Source of the DNA: Planctobacterium marinum
GTDB taxonomy: Bacteria > Pseudomonadota > Gammaproteobacteria > Enterobacterales > Alteromonadaceae
Length of the DNA: 64,000 nt
Assembly: GCF_036322805.1 (NCBI RefSeq)
Contig: NZ_AP027272.1
Location: 3,906,001 to 3,970,000 of the forward strand
Reading direction: 5' to 3'
Shown here piece by piece: positions 25,535-36,012 of the stretch. The first letter of the stretch is position 1. Every line of letters starts with the position of its first letter. Under the pieces are notes generated by a model, which had not been told where the DNA came from, searched no databases, and saw nothing but the letters and a program-made list of their open reading frames with translations. The position numbers and the translations under genes were made by a program.

Positions 25535-26212
25535 CTAAACTTCTGTGGCTGGTAATTTCGCTAACATCTCAGAAGCGCCGCATGGTGGTGGAGTTAGTGA
25601 GTCTGAACAAAGCTCAATGGTCCATAACTCTTCTCGCTTATGACTTTCATCCAGATGGATAAGATTTAGTAAAGAGCGGTCTTGTAGGGGACCTATTACC
25701 ACACGAAATCGCGTTGCGCTCGGTTCCGGGTTCTCAACAATTAGCGTATTGTATTGGCGATACAACATGCTGCGCTCATAAGCGAATTTGAGATCGTTAA
25801 AACTGCCTATCACAGCATAGCTTTGCGCTAATCCCAATTGCGAATCATTGTGGGCAACCAGTTCAGGCTCCATTGCGTCTTTACCATCGATCGCCGCAGA
25901 AACCCTTGATTCTTGTTCGAATTGCGCTTGTCCAAGGGTACCTTGTTCTCCCGGCTCCGTTCCAGATTCATTTGCAGCTAATAGTTGTGGCGATTCTTCA
26001 CTGGTTATCACTTCCGCACAAAGTGGTTGATCATTGAGTAAATGGTGCCAGGCGCAGTCTTGTTCCATCACCGCTGACATTGCGTGATCCGTCAAACCTT
26101 TGCCAGTCAATAAATAACTCACTCCGCCCACCGCCATTAACTCTAGCGAAGCACAACCGGTAGTACTACTAATGGCAGCACACAACACACTGATTTTTAT
26201 CACTTTTGTCAT
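25535..26212 (-). CDS. putative SPOR-like lipoprotein
   Basis: The 225-residue protein has a lipoprotein signal (SVLCAAISSTTGCASLE, lipidated Cys at about residue 20). A Gly-rich hydrophobic patch AVGGVSYLLTGKGLTDHAMS follows, then a long acidic linker. The C-terminal block SYAVIGSFNDLKFAYERSM ... RFRVVIGPL (about 132-178) has the pattern of a SPOR peptidoglycan-binding fold. It is convergent with minE (20 bp between stops). I infer a cell-envelope or division role; no specific family was recognised. Confidence 0.6.
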   Translation of the reverse strand: MTKVIKISVLCAAISSTTGCASLELMAVGGVSYLLTGKGLTDHAMSAVMEQDCAWHHLLNDQPLCAEVITSEESPQLLAANESGTEPGEQGTLGQAQFEQESRVSAAIDGKDAMEPELVAHNDSQLGLAQSYAVIGSFNDLKFAYERSMLYRQYNTLIVENPEPSATRFRVVIGPLQDRSLLNLIHLDESHKREELWTIELCSDSLTPPPCGASEMLAKLPATEV

Positions 26213-26403
26213 ATCAAATCCCGATTTTACGCAACCTCAGGTTGCTAACATAGGTAACAAAATTACTTGTCAGATGGTATTCACATGATTGTTATACGCA
26301 AAGTTCAGGCCATTTTTTAAACGGTTCCCCTTATTTGTTTGTACCCAAAGGTTTTCATGGTTAGACTCAGCGCTACAGGGCTGCTATCTAAAAGAATTGA
26401 GCA

Positions 26404-27306
26404 ATGCAAAAAAACTATTCTCTGTTAACTGGCTATATTATGGCCGCCGTGGTGGTTTCTATCTGGAGCGGCTTTATCGTGGTTTCCAGATACGGGGCCA
26501 CGCATGCACTCAATGGTTACGACTTAATTGCCCTTAGATACGGCGTTGCCAGTTTGGTCTCAATCCCCGTGTGGTGGTTTTTATCGTCTCGCGTCAACTT
26601 CCTGAACATTCGCTATTTAATGCTCGCGATATTTGGTGGCATGTTATACGCAATTTGTGCTTTCACTGGATTTTCGTTGGCTCCGGCTAATCACGCTGCG
26701 GTGTTATTACCGGGCTTTATGCCAGTAGCCATCAGCCTTTGTATCTGGTTAATCATTGGTACGCCAATTAAAGGTAAGGCACTACTTGCCTTGGGGATTA
26801 TCTCACTGGGAATTATTTTGTTGGGCACTAAAACCCTGACGGTCAGTCCGGAAACACTGACTGGTGATATTCTGTTTATCTGTGCCGCATTGAGTTGGGG
26901 TGTTTTTAATGCATTATTGAAAAAGTGGCATCCTGACCCTTATGCGACAGTAGTAGCGGTTTCACTTTTTACTACTCTGGTATACCTGCCAATTTTTATC
27001 TTGTTCTTGCCTTCCAACTTAGGCCAGGCGCCTGCCAGTGAGGTTTGGTTACAAGCGGGTTATCAAGGCGTGCTGGCAGCGGTTGTACAACTCTTGTTGT
27101 ACGTGAAAGCAGCAAAAACGATTGGTGCCAACAATATGGCTGTCACTATGGCATTTGTACCTGTGCTCGCCGCTTTAATTGCTGTCCCAGTATTGGGAGA
27201 ACAAATCACCCTGTTTATCGCGATTAGTTTGCTGTGTGTAACAGGCGGCGCCATTTTTGGTAATATTCACGGCAACAAAAACAGGCACAAAGACGAAATA
27301 AATTAG
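26404..27306 (+). CDS. EamA/DMT-superfamily transporter
   Basis: The 300-residue, very hydrophobic protein has about ten membrane segments in two repeated halves, each ending in the EamA pattern (ALLALGIISLGIILLG in the first half; AALIAVPVLGEQITLFIA in the second). It starts MQKNYSLLTGYIMAAVVVSIWSGFIVVSRYG, a typical drug/metabolite exporter opening. The substrate cannot be told. It converges on the haem-peroxidase gene with 41 bp between stops. Confidence 0.88.
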   Translation: MQKNYSLLTGYIMAAVVVSIWSGFIVVSRYGATHALNGYDLIALRYGVASLVSIPVWWFLSSRVNFLNIRYLMLAIFGGMLYAICAFTGFSLAPANHAAVLLPGFMPVAISLCIWLIIGTPIKGKALLALGIISLGIILLGTKTLTVSPETLTGDILFICAALSWGVFNALLKKWHPDPYATVVAVSLFTTLVYLPIFILFLPSNLGQAPASEVWLQAGYQGVLAAVVQLLLYVKAAKTIGANNMAVTMAFVPVLAALIAVPVLGEQITLFIAISLLCVTGGAIFGNIHGNKNRHKDEIN

Positions 27307-27347
27307 GGCGCCAATAATTTCAATTGGTATAACGCCCTCGTTCATTG

Positions 27348-29090
27348 TTACGGCCTAACGTTAGGCCCCTGACTATCGGAGTTTCGTTCATCCCTATCTT
27401 GCACTTCAGGAGAAAGAAATACATTGCGCTGCAGTTCTCTACCTACGTCGGTATTGCGGCGAATAATATCTGATAACCGAGTTTCTTCTATGCGATTTGC
27501 CTGCCGTTCAGACATGATATTTTGATACCAAAATCTGTCACCGTCTCGCAGCGACAGAAACTGACGACGCAAAATATGAAAAAACAACTCACCGACCATA
27601 GCATCCTGATGATGATCTTCTGCAAGGCCACCAACCCATAAATCAATGTCGTCCACCGTTTCATAAGCATCTGCCAGTGCCGAAGAAACCAAAGGGTCAC
27701 TGGAAACATCAGTAAACTCAGAAACCGGACTTAATCCTAACGCGAGTCTGGTTTGGTTGTATCCTGACAAGCCGTGATCACGCCCCCGCTGAATATTAAG
27801 TGATACTAAATCAAAGCCACCAGCTCCGGGGGCGCCAAACAAAAAGTTACGCACATCGTCGATAACATAATTATCAATCGACTGACAAATTTGTGTCGCT
27901 AATCCACGCAATACTGGCTCAAGCCCTTCATTGATAATTTCTGAAGGACGAAAGAAGGCATCGCGCAATGACAAATGGCCTGCTTCAATTTCTTCTCCAT
28001 TTTCATCGAGTCGCAATAGCTGTGGACTCAATAAACTATGACCGAGCCGATAAGCACCAGTGGAAAACTCGTTGGCAATACTGGCGTCGATTTCAGGGTT
28101 ATAACCGTGATAGCGAGGTAACGCATCACGCCCTAGCAACAGAGGTAAGAACTCGTTGTAAGTAATCACTTGCATTTGAGCAGCTACGATTGCTCGCGCC
28201 TGTTGGTAAAGCTCCTCACCGCTCAAGTCTGGGTTGTCTCTTTTTATCCTTTCAATCTGACGATTGTGTTCCCGCACAAACAAGGTATGCATTGTAGCCA
28301 ACCCCACTTGTTCATTAGCGCGCACATCCCCCGCCAGGAAAAGTGCGGCAGATGTACCTCCAGCATTAGCAAGCCCCTCATCATTAAAGGGCAACAAATT
28401 ACCTTCGCTGGTTTTAAGTCGACCTGTTCCGTCCAAGGTGCGCAATGCATTGGCTCGCTCAGTTGAAGAGCCATAAACATTGGAGGCATCAATCCAGGCT
28501 GAAATTTCATTAACTTGCTGACGAGGATTATCAAACCCCGTTCCAGTTTCAACATCATACAGCGAACGGTTTAGGGAAATCTGGGCTATACCCGTGGCTT
28601 GCGGATCAAAAAACACATCACCTGTTGGTACGTTAATGTTGGCGGGCTCTTCTGGATCGATACCGTCGGTCAAATCAATATCGTGATCTAAAAACTGTCC
28701 CCACTGCCACATAAAGTCAGTAACCATTTTGGCATTAGGCACATCGTGATTTTGGGCAAAAACCAGATTGCTGATCTCTCTGGCTGAAGGTCGATTTTCA
28801 CCCGCAAGAGAACTGATGCCATCACTATAATCCGCTGCGGTATAACGTTGCAGCTGTATGTGCGCTTTGCCCCACTCTGGATTGTCCAGATTATTATTGC
28901 TGCCATCATAAGAGCGAATACCAAAAACCGGCGCATCAGGTGCAGGCGGACGGTCACGCTCAATATTGCGCACCGGGGATACCGAGTTGCGCTTTCCCCT
29001 GTCTCGGTCTATTCCATCGTTTTGTTGTGCCGTCACGGCAAAACCATTTAGCGCAATCGCTATCGATATAACCAACGTTCTGTATCGCAT
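27348..29090 (-). CDS. secreted animal-type haem peroxidase
   Basis: From the ATG at 29090 (signal peptide MRYRTLVISIAIALNGFAVTAQ) the protein has 580 residues; a start at 29102 adds four. It shows the hallmarks of the animal haem peroxidase (peroxidasin-cyclooxygenase) superfamily: the distal segment WQWGQFLDHDIDLTDG with catalytic His and haem-linking Asp, ISAWIDASNVYGSS, LFVREHNRQIERI, the proximal segment GAYRLGHSLLSPQ and the strong signature SLNIQRGRDHGLSGYNQTR. Bacterial members oxidise halides or phenolics with H2O2. It is monocistronic. Such genes occur patchily in bacteria, so transfer is likely but not shown here. Confidence 0.92.
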   Translation of the reverse strand: MRYRTLVISIAIALNGFAVTAQQNDGIDRDRGKRNSVSPVRNIERDRPPAPDAPVFGIRSYDGSNNNLDNPEWGKAHIQLQRYTAADYSDGISSLAGENRPSAREISNLVFAQNHDVPNAKMVTDFMWQWGQFLDHDIDLTDGIDPEEPANINVPTGDVFFDPQATGIAQISLNRSLYDVETGTGFDNPRQQVNEISAWIDASNVYGSSTERANALRTLDGTGRLKTSEGNLLPFNDEGLANAGGTSAALFLAGDVRANEQVGLATMHTLFVREHNRQIERIKRDNPDLSGEELYQQARAIVAAQMQVITYNEFLPLLLGRDALPRYHGYNPEIDASIANEFSTGAYRLGHSLLSPQLLRLDENGEEIEAGHLSLRDAFFRPSEIINEGLEPVLRGLATQICQSIDNYVIDDVRNFLFGAPGAGGFDLVSLNIQRGRDHGLSGYNQTRLALGLSPVSEFTDVSSDPLVSSALADAYETVDDIDLWVGGLAEDHHQDAMVGELFFHILRRQFLSLRDGDRFWYQNIMSERQANRIEETRLSDIIRRNTDVGRELQRNVFLSPEVQDRDERNSDSQGPNVRP

Positions 29091-29271
29091 TATTTTCTCC
29101 AAACTGCGGATGATTCAATGCTTACAACGGATAGATTTACCTTTGGTTGACACTGACTTACATTTATTTGACAAAAACAGAAAAGATTGCGGGCACAGGA
29201 TGGTCAGCTTACCCTTGTTACAGTAACGCCATGCATTATAAGTTTTATGCAATAACCAAGGATAAAAACTG

Positions 29272-30072
29272 ATGTTAACTGAATTGCGAAAAATGCCGAT
29301 TTTTGCTTTATTGCTTTACCTGAATATCAGCTACTGTTTTGCCCATGGCGATGCACAATACTTGGGGAACAGTGCGGTACTGGTGGAATCAAAGGGTAAG
29401 AAAGTGTTATTTGACCCTTTTTTTCACAATGATTTTGGTGTTTATCAACTGGTTCCGCAGCACCTGCAACAGGCCATTATCCGAGGTGAGGCTCCCTACG
29501 ACGATATTGATTTAATTGTCATTAGCCATGCCCATGAAGATCATTTTTCCGCGCTTGATGTGGCTAACTACTTACAACGTTTTCCCAAGACAAAACTGAT
29601 TGCTCCGCAACAAGCGATTGATTTACTTAAGGAGTATAATTTAACCGCCTCGCAATTAATTGGCTTCGACCTCTCTTTTAATGCCCCACCGCAATCAAAA
29701 CAGGTGGCAGAATTAATCGTGCAAGCAGTTCGGATCCCACATGCTGGTTGGCCTGCCAGAAAAGATGTGCAGAATATCGTGTTTAGAATCGAACTTGGCG
29801 ATGCATTCAGCGCCATGCACATGGGAGATGCCGATCCTAACGATGATCACTACCTGCCTTATAAAACCCACTGGCAGAATCATGAAACGTCAGTGAATTT
29901 TCCCCCCTACTGGTTTTTTATGTCGCTCGAAGGACGAGATATTCTCAATGAGATATTACAAGTGGAGCAGCACATAGGCGTTCATGTACCCAAGGAAATC
30001 CCACAATTTTTAAAACATTCCAGTTATCCGTATTTCTCTATTCCTGGTGAACGGCGACAATTTCACAAGTAA
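29272..30072 (+). CDS. MBL-fold metal-dependent hydrolase
   Basis: The 266-residue protein has an N-terminal signal-like segment (MPIFALLLYLNISYCFAHG) and a metallo-beta-lactamase-fold core: the opening strand DAQYLGNSAVLVESKGKKVLF (UlaG/YtnP-like), the metal motif ISHAHEDHF, IPHAGW and HMGDADP as further ligands. This order is typical of UlaG-like members that lack classical lactamase activity. The substrate is unknown. It stands alone between the peroxidase and fusA. Confidence 0.85.
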   Translation: MLTELRKMPIFALLLYLNISYCFAHGDAQYLGNSAVLVESKGKKVLFDPFFHNDFGVYQLVPQHLQQAIIRGEAPYDDIDLIVISHAHEDHFSALDVANYLQRFPKTKLIAPQQAIDLLKEYNLTASQLIGFDLSFNAPPQSKQVAELIVQAVRIPHAGWPARKDVQNIVFRIELGDAFSAMHMGDADPNDDHYLPYKTHWQNHETSVNFPPYWFFMSLEGRDILNEILQVEQHIGVHVPKEIPQFLKHSSYPYFSIPGERRQFHK

Positions 30073-30265
30073 CGAACCTCATTGATAGAATTTATTACCT
30101 CGAAACTTCACGATTTTGTCATAAGAGCACAGTATTTTTGCCTGTTTCGGAAACAAAATCGTACAATAAACGCGCAAAGCGCCTGAAATGCCTGGTTTTT
30201 CATCATTTGAACGTAAAATAATCAGATAAGTGATAATAACCCTGATCAATTTTGCAAAAATGATG

Positions 30266-30271
30266 TATACT
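30266..30271 (+). promoter_or_regulatory. candidate -10 element of EF-G gene
   Basis: A TATACT hexamer lies 38 bp before the EF-G start codon, with a weak -35 candidate (tgatca) 17 bp upstream. The intervening leader contains a run of T. The call rests only on match and position. Confidence 0.4.
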
Positions 30272-30308
30272 GCCGCGCAATTTTTTTTTAACTCCAAAAA
30301 GTGAAGCC

Positions 30309-32396
30309 ATGACAGACTTAGCTAAGTACAGAAATATTGGTATCTTCGCTCACGTAGACGCGGGGAAGACAACTTCTACAGAACGTATTCTTAAACTTAC
30401 CGGTAAAATCCATAAAACCGGTGAAGTACATGACGGTGAATCAACTACCGACTTCATGGAACAGGAAGCAGAGCGTGGTATTACCATCCAGTCTGCTGCA
30501 ACGACTTGTTTCTGGAAAGATCACCGCTTAAACATCATCGATACTCCCGGACACGTTGACTTCACAGTTGAAGTTTACCGTTCTTTGAAAGTACTTGACG
30601 GTGGTGTTGGTGTATTCTGTGGTTCAGGCGGTGTTGAGCCTCAATCAGAGACTAACTGGCGCTATGCTAACGAATCTGAAGTATCTCGTATCATTTTCGT
30701 AAACAAACTGGACCGTATGGGTGCAGACTTCTACCGTGTTGTTGGTCAGGTTAAAAATGTATTGGCGGCGAACCCGCTGGTAATGACATTGCCAATCGGT
30801 ATCGAAGACGAATTCACTGGTGTTGTAGATGTACTTTCTCAAAAAGCTTACATCTGGGACGATTCTGGTTTACCAGAAAACTACGAAATCACTGACATCC
30901 CTGCTGACATGGTTGACAAAGCGGCCGAATACCGCGAGCAACTTATCGAAACTGCTGTTGAGCAAGACGACGACCTGATGATGGCCTACATGGATGGCGA
31001 AGAGCCTTCTATCGAAGACATCAAGCGTTGTATCCGTAAAGGTACTCGCGATCTGGCCTTCTTCCCAACTTACTGTGGTTCTGCTTTCAAGAACAAAGGT
31101 ATCCAGTTAGTATTGGACGCAGTTGTAGATTACTTGCCAGCTCCTCAAGAAGTTGATCCGCAAGATCTGACCGACGAAGAAACCGGTGAGCCTACTGGCG
31201 AAAAAGCCATTGTTTCTCCAGATGAGCCGTTCCGTGCTCTGGCATTCAAAATCATGGACGACCGTTTTGGCGCATTGACCTTTATCCGTATCTATTCTGG
31301 TAAGCTGAACAAGGGTGACACCATCCTTAACTCTGCAACTGGTAAAACTGAGCGTATCGGCCGTATGGTAGAGATGCACGCAGACGAGCGTACTGAATTG
31401 AGCTCTGCACAAGCAGGCGACATCATCGCAGTTGTAGGTATGAAGAACGTACAAACTGGTCACACGTTATGTGATCCTAACAACCCTTGTACGCTTGAGC
31501 CTATGATCTTCCCTGAGCCGGTAATCTCTATCGCTGTAGCACCTAAAGATAAAGGTTCTACTGAGAAAATGGGTATTGCTATCGGTAAGATGGTTGCAGA
31601 AGATCCTTCTTTCCAGGTCGAAACTGATGAAGATTCTGGCGAAACCATCCTTAAAGGTATGGGTGAGCTTCACTTAGATATCAAAGTAGACATCCTGAAG
31701 CGTACTTACGGCGTTGAATTAGAAGTAGGTCAGCCTCAGGTTGCTTACCGTGAAACTATCACGCAAATGGTTGAAGATTCATACACCCACAAGAAGCAGT
31801 CTGGTGGTTCTGGTCAGTTCGGTAAAATCGACTACCGCATCAAGCCAGGTGAGCCTAACTCAGGCTTCAAGTTCGAATCTACTGTTGTTGGTGGTAACGC
31901 ACCTAAAGAATTCTTCCCTGCCATCGAAAAAGGCTTCAAGGGCATGATGGAAGAAGGCGTACTAGCTGGTTACCCAGTACTAGACGTTGAAGTAGAGCTA
32001 TTTGACGGTGGTTTCCACGCAGTTGACTCCTCTGCGGTAGCGTTTGAAATCGCAGCGAAAGGTGCATTCCGTCAATCGATTCCTAAGGCAGGTCCTCAGT
32101 TAATCGAGCCAATCATGAAAGTTGACGTTTTCACGCCAGACGATCACGTTGGTGACGTAATCGGTGACTTGAACCGTCGTCGCGGTATGATCAAAGATCA
32201 GGAAGCAGGCGCAACAGGTGTACGTGTTAAAGCAGACGTACCTCTTTCTGAGATGTTCGGTTACATCGGACACCTGCGTACTATGACTTCTGGCCGTGGT
32301 CAGTTCTCTATGGAGTTCTCACACTACATGCCTTGTCCTAATGCAGTATCTGAAAAAGTAATTGAAGAAGCTAAGGCGCGTAAAGCAGCTAAGTAA
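30309..32396 (+). CDS. fusA: elongation factor G (stand-alone copy)
   Basis: The 695-residue protein is full-length EF-G: G1 [16 protein letters not shown] (13-28), G2/switch [18 protein letters not shown]3 DTPGHVDF, G4 NKLDRMGAD, and domain [26 protein letters not shown] and [16 protein letters not shown]. It drives translocation in elongation and, with RRF, ribosome recycling. It is not in a str operon (no rpsL, rpsG or tuf nearby), so it is probably a second EF-G gene of the kind many marine gammaproteobacteria carry. Codon use is strongly biased (many ggt, cgt, gaa), a sign of high expression. A terminator follows directly. Confidence 0.95.
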   Translation: MTDLAKYRNIGIFAHVDAGKTTSTERILKLTGKIHKTGEVHDGESTTDFMEQEAERGITIQSAATTCFWKDHRLNIIDTPGHVDFTVEVYRSLKVLDGGVGVFCGSGGVEPQSETNWRYANESEVSRIIFVNKLDRMGADFYRVVGQVKNVLAANPLVMTLPIGIEDEFTGVVDVLSQKAYIWDDSGLPENYEITDIPADMVDKAAEYREQLIETAVEQDDDLMMAYMDGEEPSIEDIKRCIRKGTRDLAFFPTYCGSAFKNKGIQLVLDAVVDYLPAPQEVDPQDLTDEETGEPTGEKAIVSPDEPFRALAFKIMDDRFGALTFIRIYSGKLNKGDTILNSATGKTERIGRMVEMHADERTELSSAQAGDIIAVVGMKNVQTGHTLCDPNNPCTLEPMIFPEPVISIAVAPKDKGSTEKMGIAIGKMVAEDPSFQVETDEDSGETILKGMGELHLDIKVDILKRTYGVELEVGQPQVAYRETITQMVEDSYTHKKQSGGSGQFGKIDYRIKPGEPNSGFKFESTVVGGNAPKEFFPAIEKGFKGMMEEGVLAGYPVLDVEVELFDGGFHAVDSSAVAFEIAAKGAFRQSIPKAGPQLIEPIMKVDVFTPDDHVGDVIGDLNRRRGMIKDQEAGATGVRVKADVPLSEMFGYIGHLRTMTSGRGQFSMEFSHYMPCPNAVSEKVIEEAKARKAAK

Positions 32397-32420
32397 TTTC
32401 GTTTACTAATAAAGCATACA

Positions 32421-32450
32421 AAAGCCCCGGCCACTTACCGGGGCTTTTTA
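32421..32450 (+). terminator. Rho-independent terminator of EF-G gene
   Basis: The inverted repeat AAAGCCCCGG/CCGGGGCTTT with a 7-nt loop is followed by T residues 25 bp after the EF-G stop. Confidence 0.9.
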
Positions 32451-32514
32451 GTTTTTACCCTGCCTGATTTGTTGACTACACTTAGTTAACAGATCAATTG
32501 CTTCACAAGTCATC

Positions 32515-33363
32515 ATGAATCCGGGCCTGACTTTTACTAAAAAGATGCTCTTTTTAATTTTTGCCTGCGGTTTATCCTTTGCCACGCATAGCGCGCCAAA
32601 ACAAACTATTGTTTATCCCGTTTCAATCGACCTGCAAGATAAACGCGATCTGTACACGGTCGCCGTTGTAAAAGTGATTTTTGCCCGGTCTAAGCGATAC
32701 CAATTGCAGGCCTTACCGCTCAGAAGAGAATACGACAAATTACTGGCATTATTAAAGCGAGGAGAACTAGATATTGCTTGGGGGGGAGCCAGTGCAACCA
32801 ACATCGAACAATTCAGGGCTGTTGATTTTCCGATAATGAGAGGATTGATAGGTTATCGCCTGTTTTTGGTGAAAAAGTCCAACAAGGATATGTTGAAAAA
32901 CGTAGCTCAACTGAACGACTTAAAACCCTATACTATTGGTCAGGGTAGTACCTGGGTTGAGATAGACATGTTCCAGCGCGCCGGACTACAAGTTGTGCCA
33001 GCTGAATCTTACCCGGCGTTGTTTTCTATGTTAGCCAATGGCCGATTTGAGCTGTTTCCACGCTCCATTTTAGAGATTTCCAATGAACTCAATACCTTCT
33101 CGCAGTATGAACTTGAAGTTGCCGACCATGTGGCATTGCACTATGATTTTGCCTTACTTTTCTACGTCAATAAAAACAACAAACAATTGCACCAATACCT
33201 CACTGAACGGCTCAAAGATCCGGTAATAAAACTGCAAATAGAGCAGCTATTTAACAAATATTACCGAGACTCACTGGATAAATATCACTATGAACATAGG
33301 CGAGTTATCAAGCTGCCCAATACGCTGATGCCGTCAGTGAATGACTTTGAACAATCTAATTAA
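32515..33363 (+). CDS. periplasmic substrate-binding-like protein (SBP-1)
   Basis: The 282-residue protein has a signal peptide (MLFLIFACGLSFATHSAP) and a two-lobe binding-protein pattern: an opening strand QTIVYPVS, ALLKRGELDIAWGGAS, GYRLFLVKKSN, the hinge strand YTIGQGSTWVEIDMFQRAG and a C-terminal LLFYVNKNN. No permease or ATPase gene is near, so it is probably an orphan sensor or an output partner for a signalling protein. A relative with the same block order lies at 46250-47062. Its last 8 bp overlap the convergent gene below. Confidence 0.7.
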   Translation: MNPGLTFTKKMLFLIFACGLSFATHSAPKQTIVYPVSIDLQDKRDLYTVAVVKVIFARSKRYQLQALPLRREYDKLLALLKRGELDIAWGGASATNIEQFRAVDFPIMRGLIGYRLFLVKKSNKDMLKNVAQLNDLKPYTIGQGSTWVEIDMFQRAGLQVVPAESYPALFSMLANGRFELFPRSILEISNELNTFSQYELEVADHVALHYDFALLFYVNKNNKQLHQYLTERLKDPVIKLQIEQLFNKYYRDSLDKYHYEHRRVIKLPNTLMPSVNDFEQSN

Positions 33364-33796
33364 CAGCCTCTTGCCAGGTACTTTCTAACCGGGCCATCAG
33401 TTGGCCTAACTCCTGACTGGATTCGTAAGGATTTGTTTCCCAACCCGCAATTTTACCCGCAAAACGCTCACTCTTTTCATTCAGTAGCTGTACAATCCAA
33501 CGCAAATTAGAGGTATTAGGAATAATACCTATATTCGCCCAGCAGCGCCATTTGTCAAGATGTTGTTGAAAAGCATCAACATCAGTGTCAAACCCTTCTG
33601 CAGCAAGGTCTTTAGCCAACGCACCAGCAGATGAATCAGAACTGTGTTCAATGTAGAATGACAATGATATACGCTGACTGGTATTCAGGTTTCTGTGTCT
33701 GAGTTCATGCGTAATTTCTTTGATCCAATCATTTACTGTGAGGTTGTCTGACTGCATTATGACCGCTCCCGACAGCGCACTGTCTGTAGATTGCAC
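33356..33796 (-). CDS. hypothetical protein, RraB-like
   Basis: The 146-residue protein has a helical N-terminal half and a C-terminal part, AGALAKDLAAEGFDTDVDAF...WRCWANIGIIP...KIAGWETNPYE, whose pattern recalls RraB-type proteins (the Tyr/Ile-x-GWE-T ending). RraB-fold proteins can inhibit RNase E, but many relatives have no known role. The likeness is weak. There is no signal peptide. It converges with SBP-1 and overlaps it by 8 bp at the stops. Confidence 0.4.
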   Translation of the reverse strand: MQSTDSALSGAVIMQSDNLTVNDWIKEITHELRHRNLNTSQRISLSFYIEHSSDSSAGALAKDLAAEGFDTDVDAFQQHLDKWRCWANIGIIPNTSNLRWIVQLLNEKSERFAGKIAGWETNPYESSQELGQLMARLESTWQEAVN

Positions 33797-34088
33797 TTAT
33801 TTCAAGCTTAGTGTACCCGAACGGAAGAAAAGTATGAGCATGTGCATTGGCGCTTAGGTATAAGTTTTAATACCTTGTACTACCTAATGCAGAGGTAAAA
33901 GGTTCAAAACCTTATACCCATACATAACGGCCGATACCCACTCTCACGTGACATTGCATTGAGCTTGAATTAGCCGCGCAATATAATATAGCTAAGAGAT
34001 CAGCAAGAATATTGCTCGCCAATGGAATATCAAGCGATTTAACAGGACTTATTATTTGCCCGAATAATAATATGCACAGGGTGATTGT

Positions 34089-34589
34089 ATGAATCGACAA
34101 CAAAAAATTGATTATACCGCGACAAACAACGAGTCTGGTTATGAGCAAGCGTGTGCTTTTTCTTTATCTTCTAGCCAGACCATAAGACTGAATCTCAAAT
34201 CAATTTGGGAAACGCTGTCTCGACTATCCAAATCGCAACAGAATATCATCTACTTTCCATATCACTTGATAAGGCAGCAAAGCGAACAACATGCCATAGC
34301 TTGTCGCCATAGCTATAACGACATACCTCTAGGAAAAAAAGAAACGCGACGAATAAGAAGTATTGAGGTGGAAGTATTGGCGCTGGATACGGCTTTTAAA
34401 TGTAGTTCTTTTCAGGAGTACAGTGAACAAAAGCGGGAGATTAAGCTTATTCTCATCGCTTTACGCACTATATTCAGCGAATTTAAAGACAATCGCAACG
34501 CCGACTGTAAGCAACGATTAAAATTATTCGAGCGACACATAACCCGGCTGATTGAAGAGCTCAAACACATCTCAGAAAATCTGCACTAG
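34089..34589 (+). CDS. hypothetical helical protein
   Basis: The 166-residue protein is not recognised. It is charged and helical with few glycines, three Cys, and a long C-terminal helix (QEYSEQKREIKLILIALRTI onward) likely to form a coiled coil. No signal peptide or membrane segment is seen. The flanking DNA is AT-rich and the nearest genes are unrelated, so context gives no clue. Confidence 0.5.
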   Translation: MNRQQKIDYTATNNESGYEQACAFSLSSSQTIRLNLKSIWETLSRLSKSQQNIIYFPYHLIRQQSEQHAIACRHSYNDIPLGKKETRRIRSIEVEVLALDTAFKCSSFQEYSEQKREIKLILIALRTIFSEFKDNRNADCKQRLKLFERHITRLIEELKHISENLH

Positions 34590-34827
34590 TCCATTATCCC
34601 CTTGCTCTAGCGAGAGTTTCTCTATCCAGGTAATAAACTGCTTGAGTAAATTCACTAAAATTTAATCGTTTCCCCTAAATTTAATTAGTTAATTTCACAA
34701 AAAATTAACATCAATATCTATAATGCATTGATTTATATATATTTTTATTAGCTGGCCTCAATAATGCAGTAAAAGAAAACGCAAAGTCGCTATTAATTTC
34801 TGACAAAAACACATCGAGGACAGATAA

Positions 34828-35832
34828 ATGTATTCAGATGAAGATCTAAATGAAGCGGTTAATAAAGGGATTTTTAGCCCTGCCGCAGTCAACGAGTTCA
34901 GACAACAATTTGCACAAGCCCGCAATATTCATCAAGTGGATGAAGAAAACTTCCGGTTGCTCAGCGGTTTCAATGATGTTTTTGTGGTCATTGCCAGCGG
35001 ACTTTTGTTGGCTTCACTCACCTGGTTGGGATTCGAAACCAAACCTGTTTTAGGAGCACTCATTTTGGCCGCGGGCTCCTGGGGACTAGCCGAAGTTTTT
35101 GTTAGAAGAAAACGCATGGCACTACCTGCTATTGGGTTGTTATTGAGCTTTTTAGCAGGCTTATTTGCCGTTCCTATCACCCTATTCGACGTCTCACACT
35201 CAGTGCATGAGTTACAGTTTGTCGCAGCCGGACTACTTACCGTGGCAGGAGCGTGGTTGCACTGGCAACGCTTTAGAGTGCCAGTAACTGTGGCAGCAGC
35301 AATGGTCTCATTATTTCTGGGTGTCTTCGGTGTATTGTTTAGTCAATTCCCAGAAATTCGCTTTTATTATCAACCCTATTTAGCAGGGGCTGGTTTAATT
35401 ACCTTTGCGCTCGCTATGTATTGGGATGCCAAAGATCCCAAACGTCAAACCCGCAATTCTGATATCGCGTTTTGGCTACACCTGTTGTCAGCACCTCTGA
35501 TTGTACACCCCATCTTTAGCACACTAGGTATCTTTTCTGGCGTTACAGGTTACTCCACAGCTATGATTGTGTTGGCGCTTTATACCTTACTGGCCTTGGT
35601 ATCCATTATTGTAGACAGAAGAGCCATCATGGTTTCAGCCTTGGTTTATGTGGTTTATGCCATGAGTGGTTTACTGGAAAATTACGGTTTTGTCAGTTAT
35701 AGCATGGCGTTGACAGGTATATTTATTGGCGGCAGTTTGCTATTGCTTTCAGCCTACTGGCGTCAAAGTCGCTCATTCCTTGTGAATAACTTGCCGGGCA
35801 AAGCGCAAACATTCTTACCAGCAACTCATTAA
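34828..35832 (+). CDS. multi-pass membrane protein (DUF2157-like layout)
   Basis: The 334-residue protein has a soluble N-terminal segment of about 45 residues (MYSDEDLNEAVNKGIFSPAA) and then about ten hydrophobic helices to the C terminus, with a short charged patch DAKDPKRQTR near residue 205. The soluble lead plus helix bundle is like DUF2157-type proteins, but I cannot confirm the family. It has its own leader (AGGACAG 8 nt before ATG). Function unknown. Confidence 0.65.
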   Translation: MYSDEDLNEAVNKGIFSPAAVNEFRQQFAQARNIHQVDEENFRLLSGFNDVFVVIASGLLLASLTWLGFETKPVLGALILAAGSWGLAEVFVRRKRMALPAIGLLLSFLAGLFAVPITLFDVSHSVHELQFVAAGLLTVAGAWLHWQRFRVPVTVAAAMVSLFLGVFGVLFSQFPEIRFYYQPYLAGAGLITFALAMYWDAKDPKRQTRNSDIAFWLHLLSAPLIVHPIFSTLGIFSGVTGYSTAMIVLALYTLLALVSIIVDRRAIMVSALVYVVYAMSGLLENYGFVSYSMALTGIFIGGSLLLLSAYWRQSRSFLVNNLPGKAQTFLPATH

Positions 35833-36012
35833 ACCTCAAAACCATGTTACGTCACTGAACTTACCAGTGACGTAACTTCCAATTTTAAAACAACCATATT
35901 TCTTAATCATTTTCTCTCATATTTCAAAACTGTTTTGTGTTTTTGCATACTCATCAACATGGGCGTAAAATCACACACAATATGAATTCTTATCGATACA
36001 CAAGCCACATAA

